Shown: positions 1 through 8,157 of the stretch, one piece after another | Layout: each line of letters starts with the position of its first letter | Numbering within the stretch: position 1 is the first letter of the stretch | Made by a program: the position numbers and the translations under genes | Notes under the pieces: model-generated | What the model was told of the DNA's origin: nothing | Databases searched by the model: none | The model's input: only the letters and a program-made list of their open reading frames with translations | NCBI RefSeq assembly: GCF_020169415.1 | Contig: NZ_JAIULG010000006.1 | Span: forward strand, 57,733 to 121,732 | Reading direction: 5' to 3' | DNA from: Tsukamurella sp. M9C | GTDB lineage: Bacteria; Actinomycetota; Actinomycetes; Mycobacteriales; Mycobacteriaceae | Length of the DNA stretch: 64,000 nt

Positions 1-285
1 GGGGTCGTCGCAGTAGGCGTACATCACCGGGACCGGCACGGCGGTTCCGCCGAGCGCGGACATCATCCGGTACTCGCGGCCCATGTCGTGCGCCGACGGC
101 AGGAGCTTGCCGACCGGCGGGCGGCGCAGGATCCAGGACGAGGCACCGTCGGAGATGCGGTACGTGAGGTTGGACTTGCCGCCCGCGATGAGGACGGCCT
201 CGAGCTGCGATCCCGCGCCCTGCACGTGCTGCGGGAGCCACGTGCCGAGGACGTCGAGATCGAGGCCCGGGTGCTGCTCGGCCAT
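1..285 (-). CDS. APH-type phosphotransferase, N-terminal 95 residues (runs off window)
   Basis: Partial gene: only the first 95 codons are in the window. The N-terminus has the kinase-fold nucleotide loop GGKSNLTY (residues 35-42), a following ILRRPP strand (52-57) and the DMGREYRMMSAL helix (67-78), a pattern I associate with the aminoglycoside-phosphotransferase-like family that accompanies acyl-CoA dehydrogenases (as in ACAD10/ACAD11). Such kinases can phosphorylate hydroxyacyl-CoA substrates; the substrate here is unknown. The ATG (285) shares its A with the TGA of the upstream MaoC gene (285-287), so the two are translationally coupled. It is the last visible gene of the minus-strand operon that begins at 4737. 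Confidence 0.75.
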   Translation of the reverse strand, partial: MAEQHPGLDLDVLGTWLPQHVQGAGSQLEAVLIAGGKSNLTYRISDGASSWILRRPPVGKLLPSAHDMGREYRMMSALGGTAVPVPVMYAYCDDP

Positions 286-737
286 CAGAAGACCACCACG
301 GAGACGGTCTCGGCGACGCACGCGGGACGGTCGCCGCCCTCGCGCTCGATGGTCACGCGCGCGACGACCTGCTGGCCGCCGCCGCCCGGGGTGACCGAGA
401 CGAGCTCGACCCCGGCCCGCACGCGCGAGCCGACCGGCACCGGCGCGGGGAAGCGGACCTTGTTGCTGCCGTAGTTGACGCCCATCTTCGTGCCCTCGAC
501 GGTGTAGATCTGCCACACCAGCATCGGGATGAGGGACAGGGTCAGGTAGCCGTGGGCGATGGTCGAGCCGAACGGCCCGGCCTTCGCCTTCTCCGGGTCG
601 ACGTGGATCCACTGGTGGTCCCCGGTGGCGTCGGCGAACAGGTCGATCCGCTTCTGGTCGATCTCGACCCAGTCGCTGTAGCCGAGGTGCTCCCCCACGG
701 CCGCCTGCAGTTCCTCGAGTCCGTTGAGTACCCGCAT
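285..737 (-). CDS. MaoC-like (R)-specific enoyl-CoA/3-hydroxyacyl-thioester dehydratase (HtdZ-like)
   Basis: 150 aa, a single hot-dog domain. The hydratase signature ATGDHQWIHVDPEKA supplies the expected Asp40 and His45, followed by GPFGSTIAHG (54-63). Length and motifs closely resemble M. tuberculosis HtdZ (Rv0130) as I remember it. It would hydrate trans-2-enoyl-CoA to (R)-3-hydroxyacyl-CoA in the cytosol. The start is set by a GAGGAG Shine-Dalgarno just upstream of ATG 737, 28 bp below the fabG-like stop. The stop overlaps the ATG of the phosphotransferase. Good family confidence; substrate chain length is unknown. Confidence 0.9.
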   Translation of the reverse strand: MRVLNGLEELQAAVGEHLGYSDWVEIDQKRIDLFADATGDHQWIHVDPEKAKAGPFGSTIAHGYLTLSLIPMLVWQIYTVEGTKMGVNYGSNKVRFPAPVPVGSRVRAGVELVSVTPGGGGQQVVARVTIEREGGDRPACVAETVSVVVF

Positions 738-765
738 GTTTCTCGTCTCCTCGTCCTGTCCGGAC

Positions 766-1518
766 CTAGTCCTTGGGCCCGCCGGCCACGTACAGCACCT
801 GGCCCGAGACGAAGCCCGCGCCCTCGCTGGCGAAGAAGCTGGCGGCGTGCGCGATGTCCGCGGGCTCGCCGACGCGCTGCACCGGGATCTCCTTGGCGGA
901 GAAGGCCTTGAAGTCCTCGAAGGGCACGCCGATGCGCTCGGCGGTGGCGGCGGTCATGTCGGTCGCGATGAAGCCGGGGGCGATCGCGTTCGCGGTCACG
1001 CCGAACTTGCCGAGCTCGATGGCGAGGGTCTTGGTGAGGCCCTGCATGCCGGCCTTCGCCGCGGAGTAGTTCGCCTGGCCGCGGTTGCCCAGCGCCGAGG
1101 TCGAGGACAGGTTGACGATGCGGCCCCAGCCCTCCTTGGTCTGGTACTTCTGCACCTCGCGCGACATCAGGAAGGCGCCGCGCAGGTGGACGGCCATGAC
1201 CTGATCCCAGTCCGAGACGGACATCTTGAACAGCAGGTTGTCGCGCAGGATGCCCGCGTTGTTGATCAGGATCGTGGGGGCGCCGAGCTCGTCGGCGACG
1301 CGGGTGACCGCGGCCGTGACCTTCTCCTCGTCGGAGACGTCGACGCCGACGCCGATGGCGCGGCCGCCGGCGGCGGTGATCTGATCGGCGACCGCCCGGC
1401 AGGCGGCGTCGTCGAGGTCGAGGACGGCGACGGCGTGCCCGTCGGAGGCGAGGCGGCGGGCCACCTCGGCGCCGATGCCGCGGGCGGCTCCGGTCACGAT
1501 GGCGATGCGCTGGGTCAT
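766..1518 (-). CDS. FabG-like short-chain dehydrogenase/reductase
   Basis: 250 aa classical SDR: TGAARGIG cofactor loop at 9-16, NNAG at 86-89, and catalytic Ser138, Tyr151, Lys155 with the usual spacing. It probably interconverts 3-ketoacyl and 3-hydroxyacyl thioesters using NAD(P)H. The C-terminus ends in VAGGPKD, typical of FabG-type enzymes. ATG 1518 has a strong GAAGGAG Shine-Dalgarno and lies 11 bp after the HAD hydrolase stop. Context (MaoC, acyl-CoA dehydrogenase, thiolase) suggests a beta-oxidation-like role rather than fatty-acid synthesis, but this is inferred from the neighbourhood. Confidence 0.9.
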   Translation of the reverse strand: MTQRIAIVTGAARGIGAEVARRLASDGHAVAVLDLDDAACRAVADQITAAGGRAIGVGVDVSDEEKVTAAVTRVADELGAPTILINNAGILRDNLLFKMSVSDWDQVMAVHLRGAFLMSREVQKYQTKEGWGRIVNLSSTSALGNRGQANYSAAKAGMQGLTKTLAIELGKFGVTANAIAPGFIATDMTAATAERIGVPFEDFKAFSAKEIPVQRVGEPADIAHAASFFASEGAGFVSGQVLYVAGGPKD

Positions 1519-1529
1519 GGGGTTCTCCT

Positions 1530-2192
1530 TCAGGGGTGGATGGATGTGCCGGCCAGTGCGGGAACGAGTTCCCGCAACGCCGTCCGGGTGGTGCCGGCAT
1601 CGGTGTGGTGGATCGCGTGGATGCCCAGGGCGGCCGCGCCCGCGACGTTGGGAGTCGCGTCGTCGATGAAGGCGGCGCGCTCGGGCGGCACGCCGAGGCG
1701 CTCGAGGGCCAGCCGGAAGATCGCGGGATCGGGCTTGCGCAGCCCCACCTCCTCCGAGATGATCACCGGCGCGAAGAGCGCCGCGAGACGCTCCCGGGGA
1801 TAGAGGTTCCCGCCGCCCCAGCTGTTGGAGACGATCGCCACCGGCACGCCCGCGGCGCGCAGGTCCTCGGCGAGCGCCCACATGGCCGGATCCTCCTGGA
1901 TCCGAGCGAACATGCGGCGCAGGACGCCGTCGGGGTTCACGGGATCGCCCGAGACGGTGCGCAGCGCCGCGGCGAAGGCGGCGTCGAACTCGGGCTCGGG
2001 CAGCTCGCCGGTCTCGAGCCGGTGGATGGGGCTGCCGGCGTCGGCATCCCGGCCCAGCCAGGCCTTGAGGGTCGCCGTGAAGCTCGCCGGCTCGATCCCC
2101 TCGTCGGCGATCCACGCCTCGATGCTGTGCCGCATCGGCGCGGTGAGGACGCCGCCGTAGTCGAAGAGGACCGCGCCGATCTCGGCGGTCAC
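1530..2192 (-). CDS. HAD-IA family hydrolase (epoxide-hydrolase-N/ACAD10-N type)
   Basis: 220 aa haloacid-dehalogenase-superfamily phosphatase. Motif I is FDYGGVL with nucleophile Asp11; position 13 is Gly instead of the usual second Asp, as in the epoxide-hydrolase-like HAD-IA branch. Motif II is VSNS (121-124), motif III Lys153 in GLRKPD, motif IV Asp177-Asp178 in FIDDAT. A cap domain fills residues about 18-95. Start is GTG 2192, which overlaps the TGA of the upstream oxidoreductase by 4 bp (GTGA), implying coupled translation. Substrate unknown; a role in removing phosphate from an acyl-CoA intermediate made by the neighbouring kinase is conjecture. Confidence 0.88.
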   Translation of the reverse strand: MTAEIGAVLFDYGGVLTAPMRHSIEAWIADEGIEPASFTATLKAWLGRDADAGSPIHRLETGELPEPEFDAAFAAALRTVSGDPVNPDGVLRRMFARIQEDPAMWALAEDLRAAGVPVAIVSNSWGGGNLYPRERLAALFAPVIISEEVGLRKPDPAIFRLALERLGVPPERAAFIDDATPNVAGAAALGIHAIHHTDAGTTRTALRELVPALAGTSIHP

Positions 2193-3178
2193 TGGGCCGC
2201 CTGGTAGACCACGCGGCCCACCGTGGTGCCGTCGCCGAGGCGCTGCAGGCCGTCGGGGACGGCGTCGAAGGCGAGGCGCTCGCTCACGAGCGGGCTCACC
2301 AGGCCCTGGTCGGCGAGGGCGGTCAGCTCCGCGTGGCACTGCTGCACCGCGGCCGAGTCGTAGGCGTTGTACAGGCCCCAGTGCAGTCCGACGATCGAGT
2401 AGTTCTTGATCAGCGCGTGGTTCAGGGCGGCCTCCTGAATGGTGCCGCCGGCGAAGCCCACGACGAGGATCCGGCCCTCGAAGGCGATGCACTTGGTGGA
2501 GCGCTTGTAGGTGTCGCCGCCGACCGGGTCGTAGATCACGTCGGCGCCGCGGCCACCGGTCTCGGCCTTGACCACCTCGACGAAGTCCTGGGTGCGCCGG
2601 TCGACGACCACGTCGGCGCCCAGCTCTCGGGCGACCTCCGCCTTCTCCGCTCCGCCGACGACGCCGATGACCCTGGCGCCCGCGGCCTTGCCGAGTTGGA
2701 TCGCGGCGCTGCCGACGCCGCCCGCCGCGGCGTGCACCAGGAGGGTCTCGCCCGCTTGCAGGTGCGCGCGGCGGTGCAGCCCGAACCAGCCGGTCTGGTA
2801 GCCGATGTACAGCGACGAGGCCTGCGCGTCGTCGAGTGAAGCGGGCGCCGGGAACGCCTGTGCCGCGTTCAGCACCGCGTACTCGGCGAACCCTCCGGAC
2901 GGGAGCGCCGAGCCGCCGAGGACGCGCTGCCCCACGGTGAAGCCTTCGACGCCCTCGCCGACGGCGACGACCTCGCCGCACAGCTCCACGCCGGGCGTGA
3001 AGGGCAGGTCCGGCTTGACCTGGTAGAGGCCGCGGCACATGAGCACGTCGGGGAAGTTCGCCGCCGTCGCGAGCGTGCGGACGGTGAGCTGCCCGGGACC
3101 CGGATCGGGCGTCGGGGCGTCGACCTCGCGGAGCACCGCGAGCGGCTCACCCAGTTCCTGTACCTGCCAGGCCCTCAT
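2189..3178 (-). CDS. NADPH:quinone-oxidoreductase-like MDR family protein
   Basis: 329 aa zinc-free medium-chain dehydrogenase/reductase. GroES-like N-terminal half with PGVELCGEV (62-70), Rossmann loop HAAAGGVGSAAIQL around 149-162, and no catalytic-zinc cysteine/histidine set. Family members reduce quinones or the C=C bond of enoyl/enone substrates with NADPH. Start ATG 3178 overlaps the upstream SDR stop (ATGA). It sits in the middle of the operon, so an enoyl-CoA-related reduction is plausible; the true substrate cannot be told from sequence. Confidence 0.88.
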   Translation of the reverse strand: MRAWQVQELGEPLAVLREVDAPTPDPGPGQLTVRTLATAANFPDVLMCRGLYQVKPDLPFTPGVELCGEVVAVGEGVEGFTVGQRVLGGSALPSGGFAEYAVLNAAQAFPAPASLDDAQASSLYIGYQTGWFGLHRRAHLQAGETLLVHAAAGGVGSAAIQLGKAAGARVIGVVGGAEKAEVARELGADVVVDRRTQDFVEVVKAETGGRGADVIYDPVGGDTYKRSTKCIAFEGRILVVGFAGGTIQEAALNHALIKNYSIVGLHWGLYNAYDSAAVQQCHAELTALADQGLVSPLVSERLAFDAVPDGLQRLGDGTTVGRVVYQAAQ

Positions 3179-3981
3179 CGGCCGCTCTCCTTCGTCTCGA
3201 GTCGCTGCTGCAGTTTGTTCATGCCGTGCAGCCACTTGTCGGTCGCCGTCGCACGGACGGCGTAGTAGCCCGCCACCTCGGGGTGCGGGAGGATCAGGAA
3301 CTCGTCGCCGGCGAGGGCGTCGACGGCGAGCGTCGCGACCTGCTCGGGCGTGAGGGCGGAGTCGCGGCTGAGCAGCTCCTCCAGTTCGCCGGAGCGCTCG
3401 AGCATGCCCGTCTTCACGCCCTGCGGGCAGATCGCCTGGACGACGACGCCGCGGTGGCGGTACGTCGCGGAGAGCCACTCGGCGAAGGCGACGGCGGCGT
3501 GCTTGGTCACGGAGTACGCGGGGGCGCCGAGCATGGTGAGCAGCCCCGCCGCGGACGCGGTGACCACGAACCGGCCGCCGCCACGCGCGGCCCACTCGGG
3601 CACGAGCAGCCGGGCGGCGCGCACGTGGGCCATCACGTTGACGTCCAGCGACAGCGCCCAGTCGGACTCCGGGGTCTCGAGGCCGCGCCCGCGGTCGATG
3701 CCGGCATTGGCGTACCAGGCGTCGACGGCGCCGAGCTCGCGGCGCGCGGTCTCGACGAGGGCGGCGACGCCCTCCTCGGAAGCGGCGTCGCCGGGCGCGG
3801 CGTACGCGGTGCCGCCTGCGGCGGCGATCTCGGCGACGGTCCGCGCGGCACCGTCGGCGTCGAGGTCCGCGACCACGACGCGGGCGCCGCGCGCGGCGAG
3901 TTCGCGGGCGAGCGCCGCGCCGATGCCGTTGCCGGCGCCGGTGACGACGATGCCCTTGTCCTTCGGGTCGAAGGCGGCCAT
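3175..3981 (-). CDS. Short-chain dehydrogenase/reductase
   Basis: 268 aa SDR with TGAGNGIG (14-21), NAG at 92-94 and catalytic Ser143, Tyr156, Lys160. The C-terminal extension (ATDKWLHGMNKLQQRLE) is longer than in FabG and resembles actinobacterial SDRs of lipid catabolism. ATG 3981 lies 3 bp after the preceding SDR stop, and its TGA overlaps the ATG of the MDR gene, so it is firmly within the operon. Likely an alcohol/ketone oxidoreductase on an acyl-CoA or steroid-like substrate; specificity unknown. Confidence 0.88.
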   Translation of the reverse strand: MAAFDPKDKGIVVTGAGNGIGAALARELAARGARVVVADLDADGAARTVAEIAAAGGTAYAAPGDAASEEGVAALVETARRELGAVDAWYANAGIDRGRGLETPESDWALSLDVNVMAHVRAARLLVPEWAARGGGRFVVTASAAGLLTMLGAPAYSVTKHAAVAFAEWLSATYRHRGVVVQAICPQGVKTGMLERSGELEELLSRDSALTPEQVATLAVDALAGDEFLILPHPEVAGYYAVRATATDKWLHGMNKLQQRLETKESGR

Positions 3982-3984
3982 CGG

Positions 3985-4737
3985 CTACACCCCGCCCGTG
4001 AGCAGGACGCCACCGTCGACGGTGAGCGTCTGCCCGGTCATCCAGGCGGCGTCGTCGGAGAGCAGGAAGGCGACGACCGAGCCGATGTCGTCGGGCACGC
4101 CGAGCCGCTTGAGCGGGTACGCGGCGGAGACCTGCTCCTCGCGGCCCTCGTACAGGGCGGTGGCGAAGCGGGTCTTGACGACGGCGGGCGCGACGGCGTT
4201 CACCCGGATGTCCGGGCCGAGCTCGACGGCGAGCTCCTCGGTGAGGTGGATGACCGCGGCCTTGGAGACGCCGTAGAAGGCGATGCCGGGCGCGGGGCGC
4301 AGGCCGGCGACGGAGCCGACGTTGACGATGGCGCCGCCGTGCTCCTTCTGCCAGGCCGCATAGACCTTCTTCGTCCAGGACAGCGTGGAGAGCACGTTGA
4401 CCTCGAAGATCTTGCGCGCGGCGGCCGTGTCGATCTCCATGAGCGGGCCGTAGACCGGGTTGATGCCGGTGTTGTTGACGAAGAAGTCGGCGCTGCCGAA
4501 GGTGTCGATCGCGGTGGCGATCACCTGGTCCTGATGCGCCTCGTCATCCCCCGAACCGGCCACGGCCACAGCCACCTCGGGGCCGCCCAGCTCGGCGACG
4601 GCCGCGTCGAGCGCCTCCTGCTTACGTGCCGTGATGACGACCTTCGCGCCGTCGGCCACCAGCCGCTGCGCGATGGCCAGGCCGATGCCGCGGCTCGCTC
4701 CCGTGACGATCGCGGTCTTCCCGGCGAATCGGGTCAT
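3985..4737 (-). CDS. Short-chain dehydrogenase/reductase, first gene of the operon
   Basis: 250 aa SDR: TGASRGIG (12-19), NNTG (88-91), Ser142, Tyr155, Lys159, and a C-terminus ending in TVDGGVLLTGGV. The reading frame extends to a GTG at 4746, but ATG 4737 is preferred because AAGG lies about 10 nt upstream of it, whereas it abuts the GTG. It is the promoter-proximal gene of a seven-gene minus-strand operon ending beyond the left window edge. A palindromic operator sits 27 bp upstream (4764-4781). Cytosolic; substrate unknown. Confidence 0.88.
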   Translation of the reverse strand: MTRFAGKTAIVTGASRGIGLAIAQRLVADGAKVVITARKQEALDAAVAELGGPEVAVAVAGSGDDEAHQDQVIATAIDTFGSADFFVNNTGINPVYGPLMEIDTAAARKIFEVNVLSTLSWTKKVYAAWQKEHGGAIVNVGSVAGLRPAPGIAFYGVSKAAVIHLTEELAVELGPDIRVNAVAPAVVKTRFATALYEGREEQVSAAYPLKRLGVPDDIGSVVAFLLSDDAAWMTGQTLTVDGGVLLTGGV

Positions 4738-4763
4738 GCTCCACACACCTTCCGTTCAAACTG

Positions 4764-4781
4764 ACTAAGCGCTCGCTTAGT
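4764..4781. promoter_or_regulatory. TetR-type operator, copy 1 (SDR operon)
   Basis: Perfect 8-bp inverted repeat with 2-bp centre: ACTAAGCG-CT-CGCTTAGT. It lies just upstream of the SDR operon start at 4737. The same sequence, with one end base changed, recurs at 6193-6210 beside the tetR gene. Two copies flanking one locus is strong evidence for a shared local operator; binding by the adjacent TetR protein is inferred. Confidence 0.75.
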
Positions 4782-4889
4782 TTGTAGCCTACGACACACC
4801 GCGCCGTGTGACGACCCCCTTGGGCGCACGAACCCCTGTGACGCTCCTCACAGTACGGACCGTTGCGTGCGCACACCCCCGGAAACGAC

Positions 4890-4926
4890 GGAGCGGCCCG
4901 TACGTCGAGGACGTACGGGCCGCTCC
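4890..4926 (-). terminator. Stem-loop terminator downstream of the thiolase gene
   Basis: Perfect 17-bp stem (4890-4906 with 4910-4926) and 3-nt loop, 20 bp past the thiolase stop. There is no clear U-tract, which is common for actinobacterial terminators. It insulates the thiolase transcript from the SDR operon promoter. Confidence 0.75.
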
Positions 4927-4945
4927 GAGGGGCGTCAGACGCGGA

Positions 4946-6163
4946 TCAGCTGAGCCGCTCGATGATCATCGCCATGCCCTGACCGCCGCCGACACACATG
5001 GTCTCGAGGCCGAACTGCTTGTCGTGCCACTGCAGCGAGTTGATGAGCGTGCTGGTGATGCGCGCGCCCGTCATGCCGAAGGGGTGACCCACGGCGATGG
5101 CGCCACCGTTGACGTTGACCTTGTCGGCGTCGATGCCCAGGTCGCGCACCGACGGGATCACCTGCGCCGCGAAGGCCTCGTTGACCTCCATGAGGTCGAT
5201 GTCGCCGATCGACAGGCCGGCGCGCTGCAGCGCCTGCTTCGACGCCTCGACGGGGCCGAGGCCCATGATCTCGGGCGACAGGCCCGTGACGCCGGTGGAG
5301 ACGATGCGCGCGAGCGGCGTCAGGCCGAGCGCCTTGGCCTTCTCGTCGGACATGATCACCACGGCGGCCGCGCCGTCGTTGAGCGGACAGCAGTTGCCGG
5401 CCGTGACGGTGCCGTCCGGACGGAAGACCGGCTTGAGCCCGGCGATGCCCTCGTAGGTGACGCCGGCGCGCGGACCATCGTCCGTGGAGACGACGGTGCC
5501 GTCGGCGAGCGTGACCGGGGTGATGTCCTTGGCCCAGAAGCCCGAAGCGACGGCGGCCTCGGCGCGGTTCTGGCTGCGCACGCCCCACTCGTCCTGGTCC
5601 TGGCGGCTGACGTTCTTGAACTGCGCGACGTTCTCGGCGGTCTGCCCCATCGCGATGTAGACGTCCGGCAGGACGCCCGCCTCACGCGGGTCGACCCAGG
5701 TCTGGCCGCCGCCGGCGAAGGTCGCGGTGCGCGCCTCGGCGTCGGCGAAGAGGGCGTTCTTGGTGTCGGGCAGGCCGTCCGCGTTGCCCTTGATGTAGCG
5801 GCTCACGGTCTCGACGCCGCCGGAGATGAAGACGTCGCCCTCCCCCGCCTTGATCGCATGGAAGGCCATGCGCGTGGTCTGCAGGCTCGAGCTGCAGTAG
5901 CGGTTGACGGTGACGCCGGGCAGGTGGTCGAGGCCGGCCTCGACGGCGACGACGCGGGCGATGTTGAACCCCGACTCGCCCGCGGGCTGACCGCAGCCGA
6001 ACATCAGGTCGTCGATCTCGCGGGGGTCGAGCCCGGGCACCTTGTCCAGGGCGGCGCGCACCATCTGGACCGAGAGGTCGTCCGGACGGACGTCCTTGAG
6101 CGAGCCCTTCGCTGCACGCCCGATGGGCGACCGGGCGGTGGAGACGATGACGGCTTCGGGCAT
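4946..6163 (-). CDS. Acetyl-CoA C-acyltransferase (thiolase, FadA3-like)
   Basis: 405 aa degradative thiolase. Nucleophile Cys90 in NRYCSSSLQT, NEAF motif, His360 in GHPFGMTGAR and the proton-transfer Cys390 in CVGGGQGMA. It would cleave 3-ketoacyl-CoA to acetyl-CoA plus a shortened acyl-CoA. N-terminal sequence resembles mycobacterial FadA3 from memory. ATG 6163 has GGAGG 7 nt upstream; the longer frame to 6187 has none. It is transcribed divergently from tetR, with an operator in between, and terminates in a stem-loop at 4890-4926. Confidence 0.93.
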   Translation of the reverse strand: MPEAVIVSTARSPIGRAAKGSLKDVRPDDLSVQMVRAALDKVPGLDPREIDDLMFGCGQPAGESGFNIARVVAVEAGLDHLPGVTVNRYCSSSLQTTRMAFHAIKAGEGDVFISGGVETVSRYIKGNADGLPDTKNALFADAEARTATFAGGGQTWVDPREAGVLPDVYIAMGQTAENVAQFKNVSRQDQDEWGVRSQNRAEAAVASGFWAKDITPVTLADGTVVSTDDGPRAGVTYEGIAGLKPVFRPDGTVTAGNCCPLNDGAAAVVIMSDEKAKALGLTPLARIVSTGVTGLSPEIMGLGPVEASKQALQRAGLSIGDIDLMEVNEAFAAQVIPSVRDLGIDADKVNVNGGAIAVGHPFGMTGARITSTLINSLQWHDKQFGLETMCVGGGQGMAMIIERLS

Positions 6164-6192
6164 GGGATGACCTCCGAGTTGAACCATTACTA

Positions 6193-6210
6193 ACTAAGCG
6201 CTCGCTTAGC
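6193..6210. promoter_or_regulatory. TetR-type operator, copy 2 (thiolase/tetR divergent region)
   Basis: ACTAAGCG-CT-CGCTTAGC, identical to 4764-4781 except for the last base. It lies in the 167-bp region between the divergent thiolase (ATG 6163) and tetR (ATG 6331) genes, 30 bp from the thiolase start. Expected role: repression of the thiolase and possibly autoregulation of tetR. Confidence 0.75.
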
Positions 6211-6330
6211 GGTGTACCATCTACTCTGCACCACTGAGAGCCGGTCGTCAACGGACCGATCCCTGTGGTCCCGTTCACACTAGAGACACCGCGTCGACGC
6301 GCCGCATCGCGGTGCCGCCGGAGGGAAACG

Positions 6331-6945
6331 ATGACCGAACCCGAAGCGCCGTCCCGCGCGGACGCCACCCGCGCGCGGCTGCTGTCCGCCGCCGCGGCGG
6401 CCTTCGCCGAACGCGGCTTCCACGGCACCACCACCCGCGACATCGCCTCGGCGGCCGGCATGAGCCCCGCCGCCGTGTACGTGCACTACAAGTCCAAGGA
6501 ACAGCTGCTGCACCAGCTCTCGCGCGTCGGACACCAACGGATCATCGACGCGATCGACGCCGTCGACGACGCCGCGGACACCCCCGCCGAGCGGCTCGCC
6601 GCCGCGATGCGGGCGTTCGCGACGCATCACGCGTCGTCGCACACCAGCGTCCGCGTGGTCAACTACGAGCTGGACGCGCTCACCGAGGAGCACCGCGCCG
6701 AGATCGGCGGCCTCCGCCGCGAGATCACCCGTCGGCTGCGCGCGATCGTCGACGCCGGCGTCGCGGACGGCTCCTTCGACACCCCGGACCCGCGGATGGC
6801 GACCATCGCCGTCCTCTCCAGCGGCATCGACATCGGCCGCTGGTACCACGACGGCGGCGAGATCACCCCCGACCGCATCGGCGATTTCTACGCCGACCTC
6901 GCCCTGCGCACCGTCGGGGCGAGCACCACCGACATCCCGAAGTAG
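6331..6945 (+). CDS. TetR family transcriptional regulator
   Basis: 204 aa. N-terminal helix-turn-helix at about 15-60 (AFAERGFHGTTTRDIASAAGMSPAAVYVHYKSK runs through recognition helix and the Y-x-H-Y-x-K cap), followed by an all-helical ligand domain. ATG 6331 has GGAGGGAAACG directly upstream. An acyl-CoA dehydrogenase gene follows 20 bp downstream, so the two are likely co-transcribed. The two flanking palindromes (4764, 6193) are its probable targets, making it the local regulator of this acyl-CoA catabolic locus; the inducer is likely an acyl-CoA, by analogy with other family members. Confidence 0.9.
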   Translation: MTEPEAPSRADATRARLLSAAAAAFAERGFHGTTTRDIASAAGMSPAAVYVHYKSKEQLLHQLSRVGHQRIIDAIDAVDDAADTPAERLAAAMRAFATHHASSHTSVRVVNYELDALTEEHRAEIGGLRREITRRLRAIVDAGVADGSFDTPDPRMATIAVLSSGIDIGRWYHDGGEITPDRIGDFYADLALRTVGASTTDIPK

Positions 6946-6965
6946 AGAACCCGAGGAGACCCACC

Positions 6966-8123
6966 ATGCGTCGCACCGTCTACACCGCCGATCACGAAGC
7001 CTTCCGCGAGACCCTCCGCGCCTTCATCGAGGCGGAGGTCGTGCCGCACTACGACGAGTGGTACGCCAACGGCATCGTGCCGAAGGACTTCTACCCCAAG
7101 CTCGGCGAGCTGGGCGTCTTCGGTATCGAGGTGCCGGAGGAGTACGGCGGCGCGGGCATCGAGTCCTTCAAGTACCAGGCCGTGATCAGCGAGGAACTCG
7201 GCCGCGCCGGCGTCTCCTTCGGCGGTTCGAGCGTGCACATCGCGCTGTGCCTGCCCTACCTGACCGGCCTCGCCACCGACGAGCAGAAGCAGCGCTGGCT
7301 GCCCGGCATGGCGGCGGGCGAGCTGATGTTCGCCATCGCGATGACCGAGCCCGGCACCGGGTCCGACCTCGCGGGCATGAAGACCACCGCCAAGCTCTCC
7401 GAGGACGGCACGCACTACGTGCTCAACGGCTCGAAGACCTTCATCACCGGCGGCGTGAACGCCGACCGCGTGATCGTCTGCGCGCGCACCGCGCCGTCGA
7501 CCCCCGAGGACCGCCGCCACGGCATCTCGCTGTTCGTCGTCGACACCACGCTCGAGGGCTACGCCGTGGGCCGCAAGCTCGACAAGATCGGCCTGCGCAC
7601 CTCCGACACCGCCGAGCTCTCCTTCACCGACGTCAAGGTCCCCGTCGCGGACCTGCTCGGCGAGGAGAACAAGGGCTTCTCCTACCTCGGCCAGAACCTG
7701 CCGCAGGAGCGCCTGTCGATCGCCGTCGGCGCCTACTCGCAGGCCTCCGCCGCCGTGCGCTTCGCGCAGGCGTACACGCAGGACCGCAACATCTTCGGCA
7801 AGTCCGTCGCCTCGTTCCAGAACACCAAGTTCGAGCTCGCCGCGTGCAAGGCGAAGGTCGACGCCATGGAGTCCAGCGTCGACCGCGGTCTCGAGCTGCA
7901 CGACGCGGGCCAGCTGACCGCCGCCGACGCCGCCTCGCTCAAGCTGTTCTGCACCGAGGCCGCCTCCGACGTGATCGACCGCTGCCTGCAGCTGCACGGC
8001 GGCTACGGCTACATCAACGAGTACCCGATCGCCCGGCTCTACGCCGACAACCGCGTCAACCGCATCTACGGCGGCACGTCCGAGGTCATGAAGACCATCA
8101 TCGCCAAGGACATGGGCCTGTAG
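6966..8123 (+). CDS. Acyl-CoA dehydrogenase (LCAD-like)
   Basis: 385 aa FAD-dependent acyl-CoA dehydrogenase. AMTEPGTGSDLAGMKT (125-140) is the flavin-binding signature and the C-terminus has GGYGY and IYGGTSEVMKTI. The base position used by MCAD is Gly here (YGG), so the catalytic base is probably Glu248 in NLPQERL, the arrangement of long-chain and isovaleryl-type enzymes. GAGGAG precedes ATG 6966. It probably oxidises acyl-CoA to enoyl-CoA and passes electrons to ETF. With thiolase, MaoC and SDRs nearby it completes a beta-oxidation-like set. Confidence 0.93.
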   Translation: MRRTVYTADHEAFRETLRAFIEAEVVPHYDEWYANGIVPKDFYPKLGELGVFGIEVPEEYGGAGIESFKYQAVISEELGRAGVSFGGSSVHIALCLPYLTGLATDEQKQRWLPGMAAGELMFAIAMTEPGTGSDLAGMKTTAKLSEDGTHYVLNGSKTFITGGVNADRVIVCARTAPSTPEDRRHGISLFVVDTTLEGYAVGRKLDKIGLRTSDTAELSFTDVKVPVADLLGEENKGFSYLGQNLPQERLSIAVGAYSQASAAVRFAQAYTQDRNIFGKSVASFQNTKFELAACKAKVDAMESSVDRGLELHDAGQLTAADAASLKLFCTEAASDVIDRCLQLHGGYGYINEYPIARLYADNRVNRIYGGTSEVMKTIIAKDMGL

Positions 8124-8157
8124 CCCTCACCCCGCGCGACGGTGCTGTACTGAGCAC

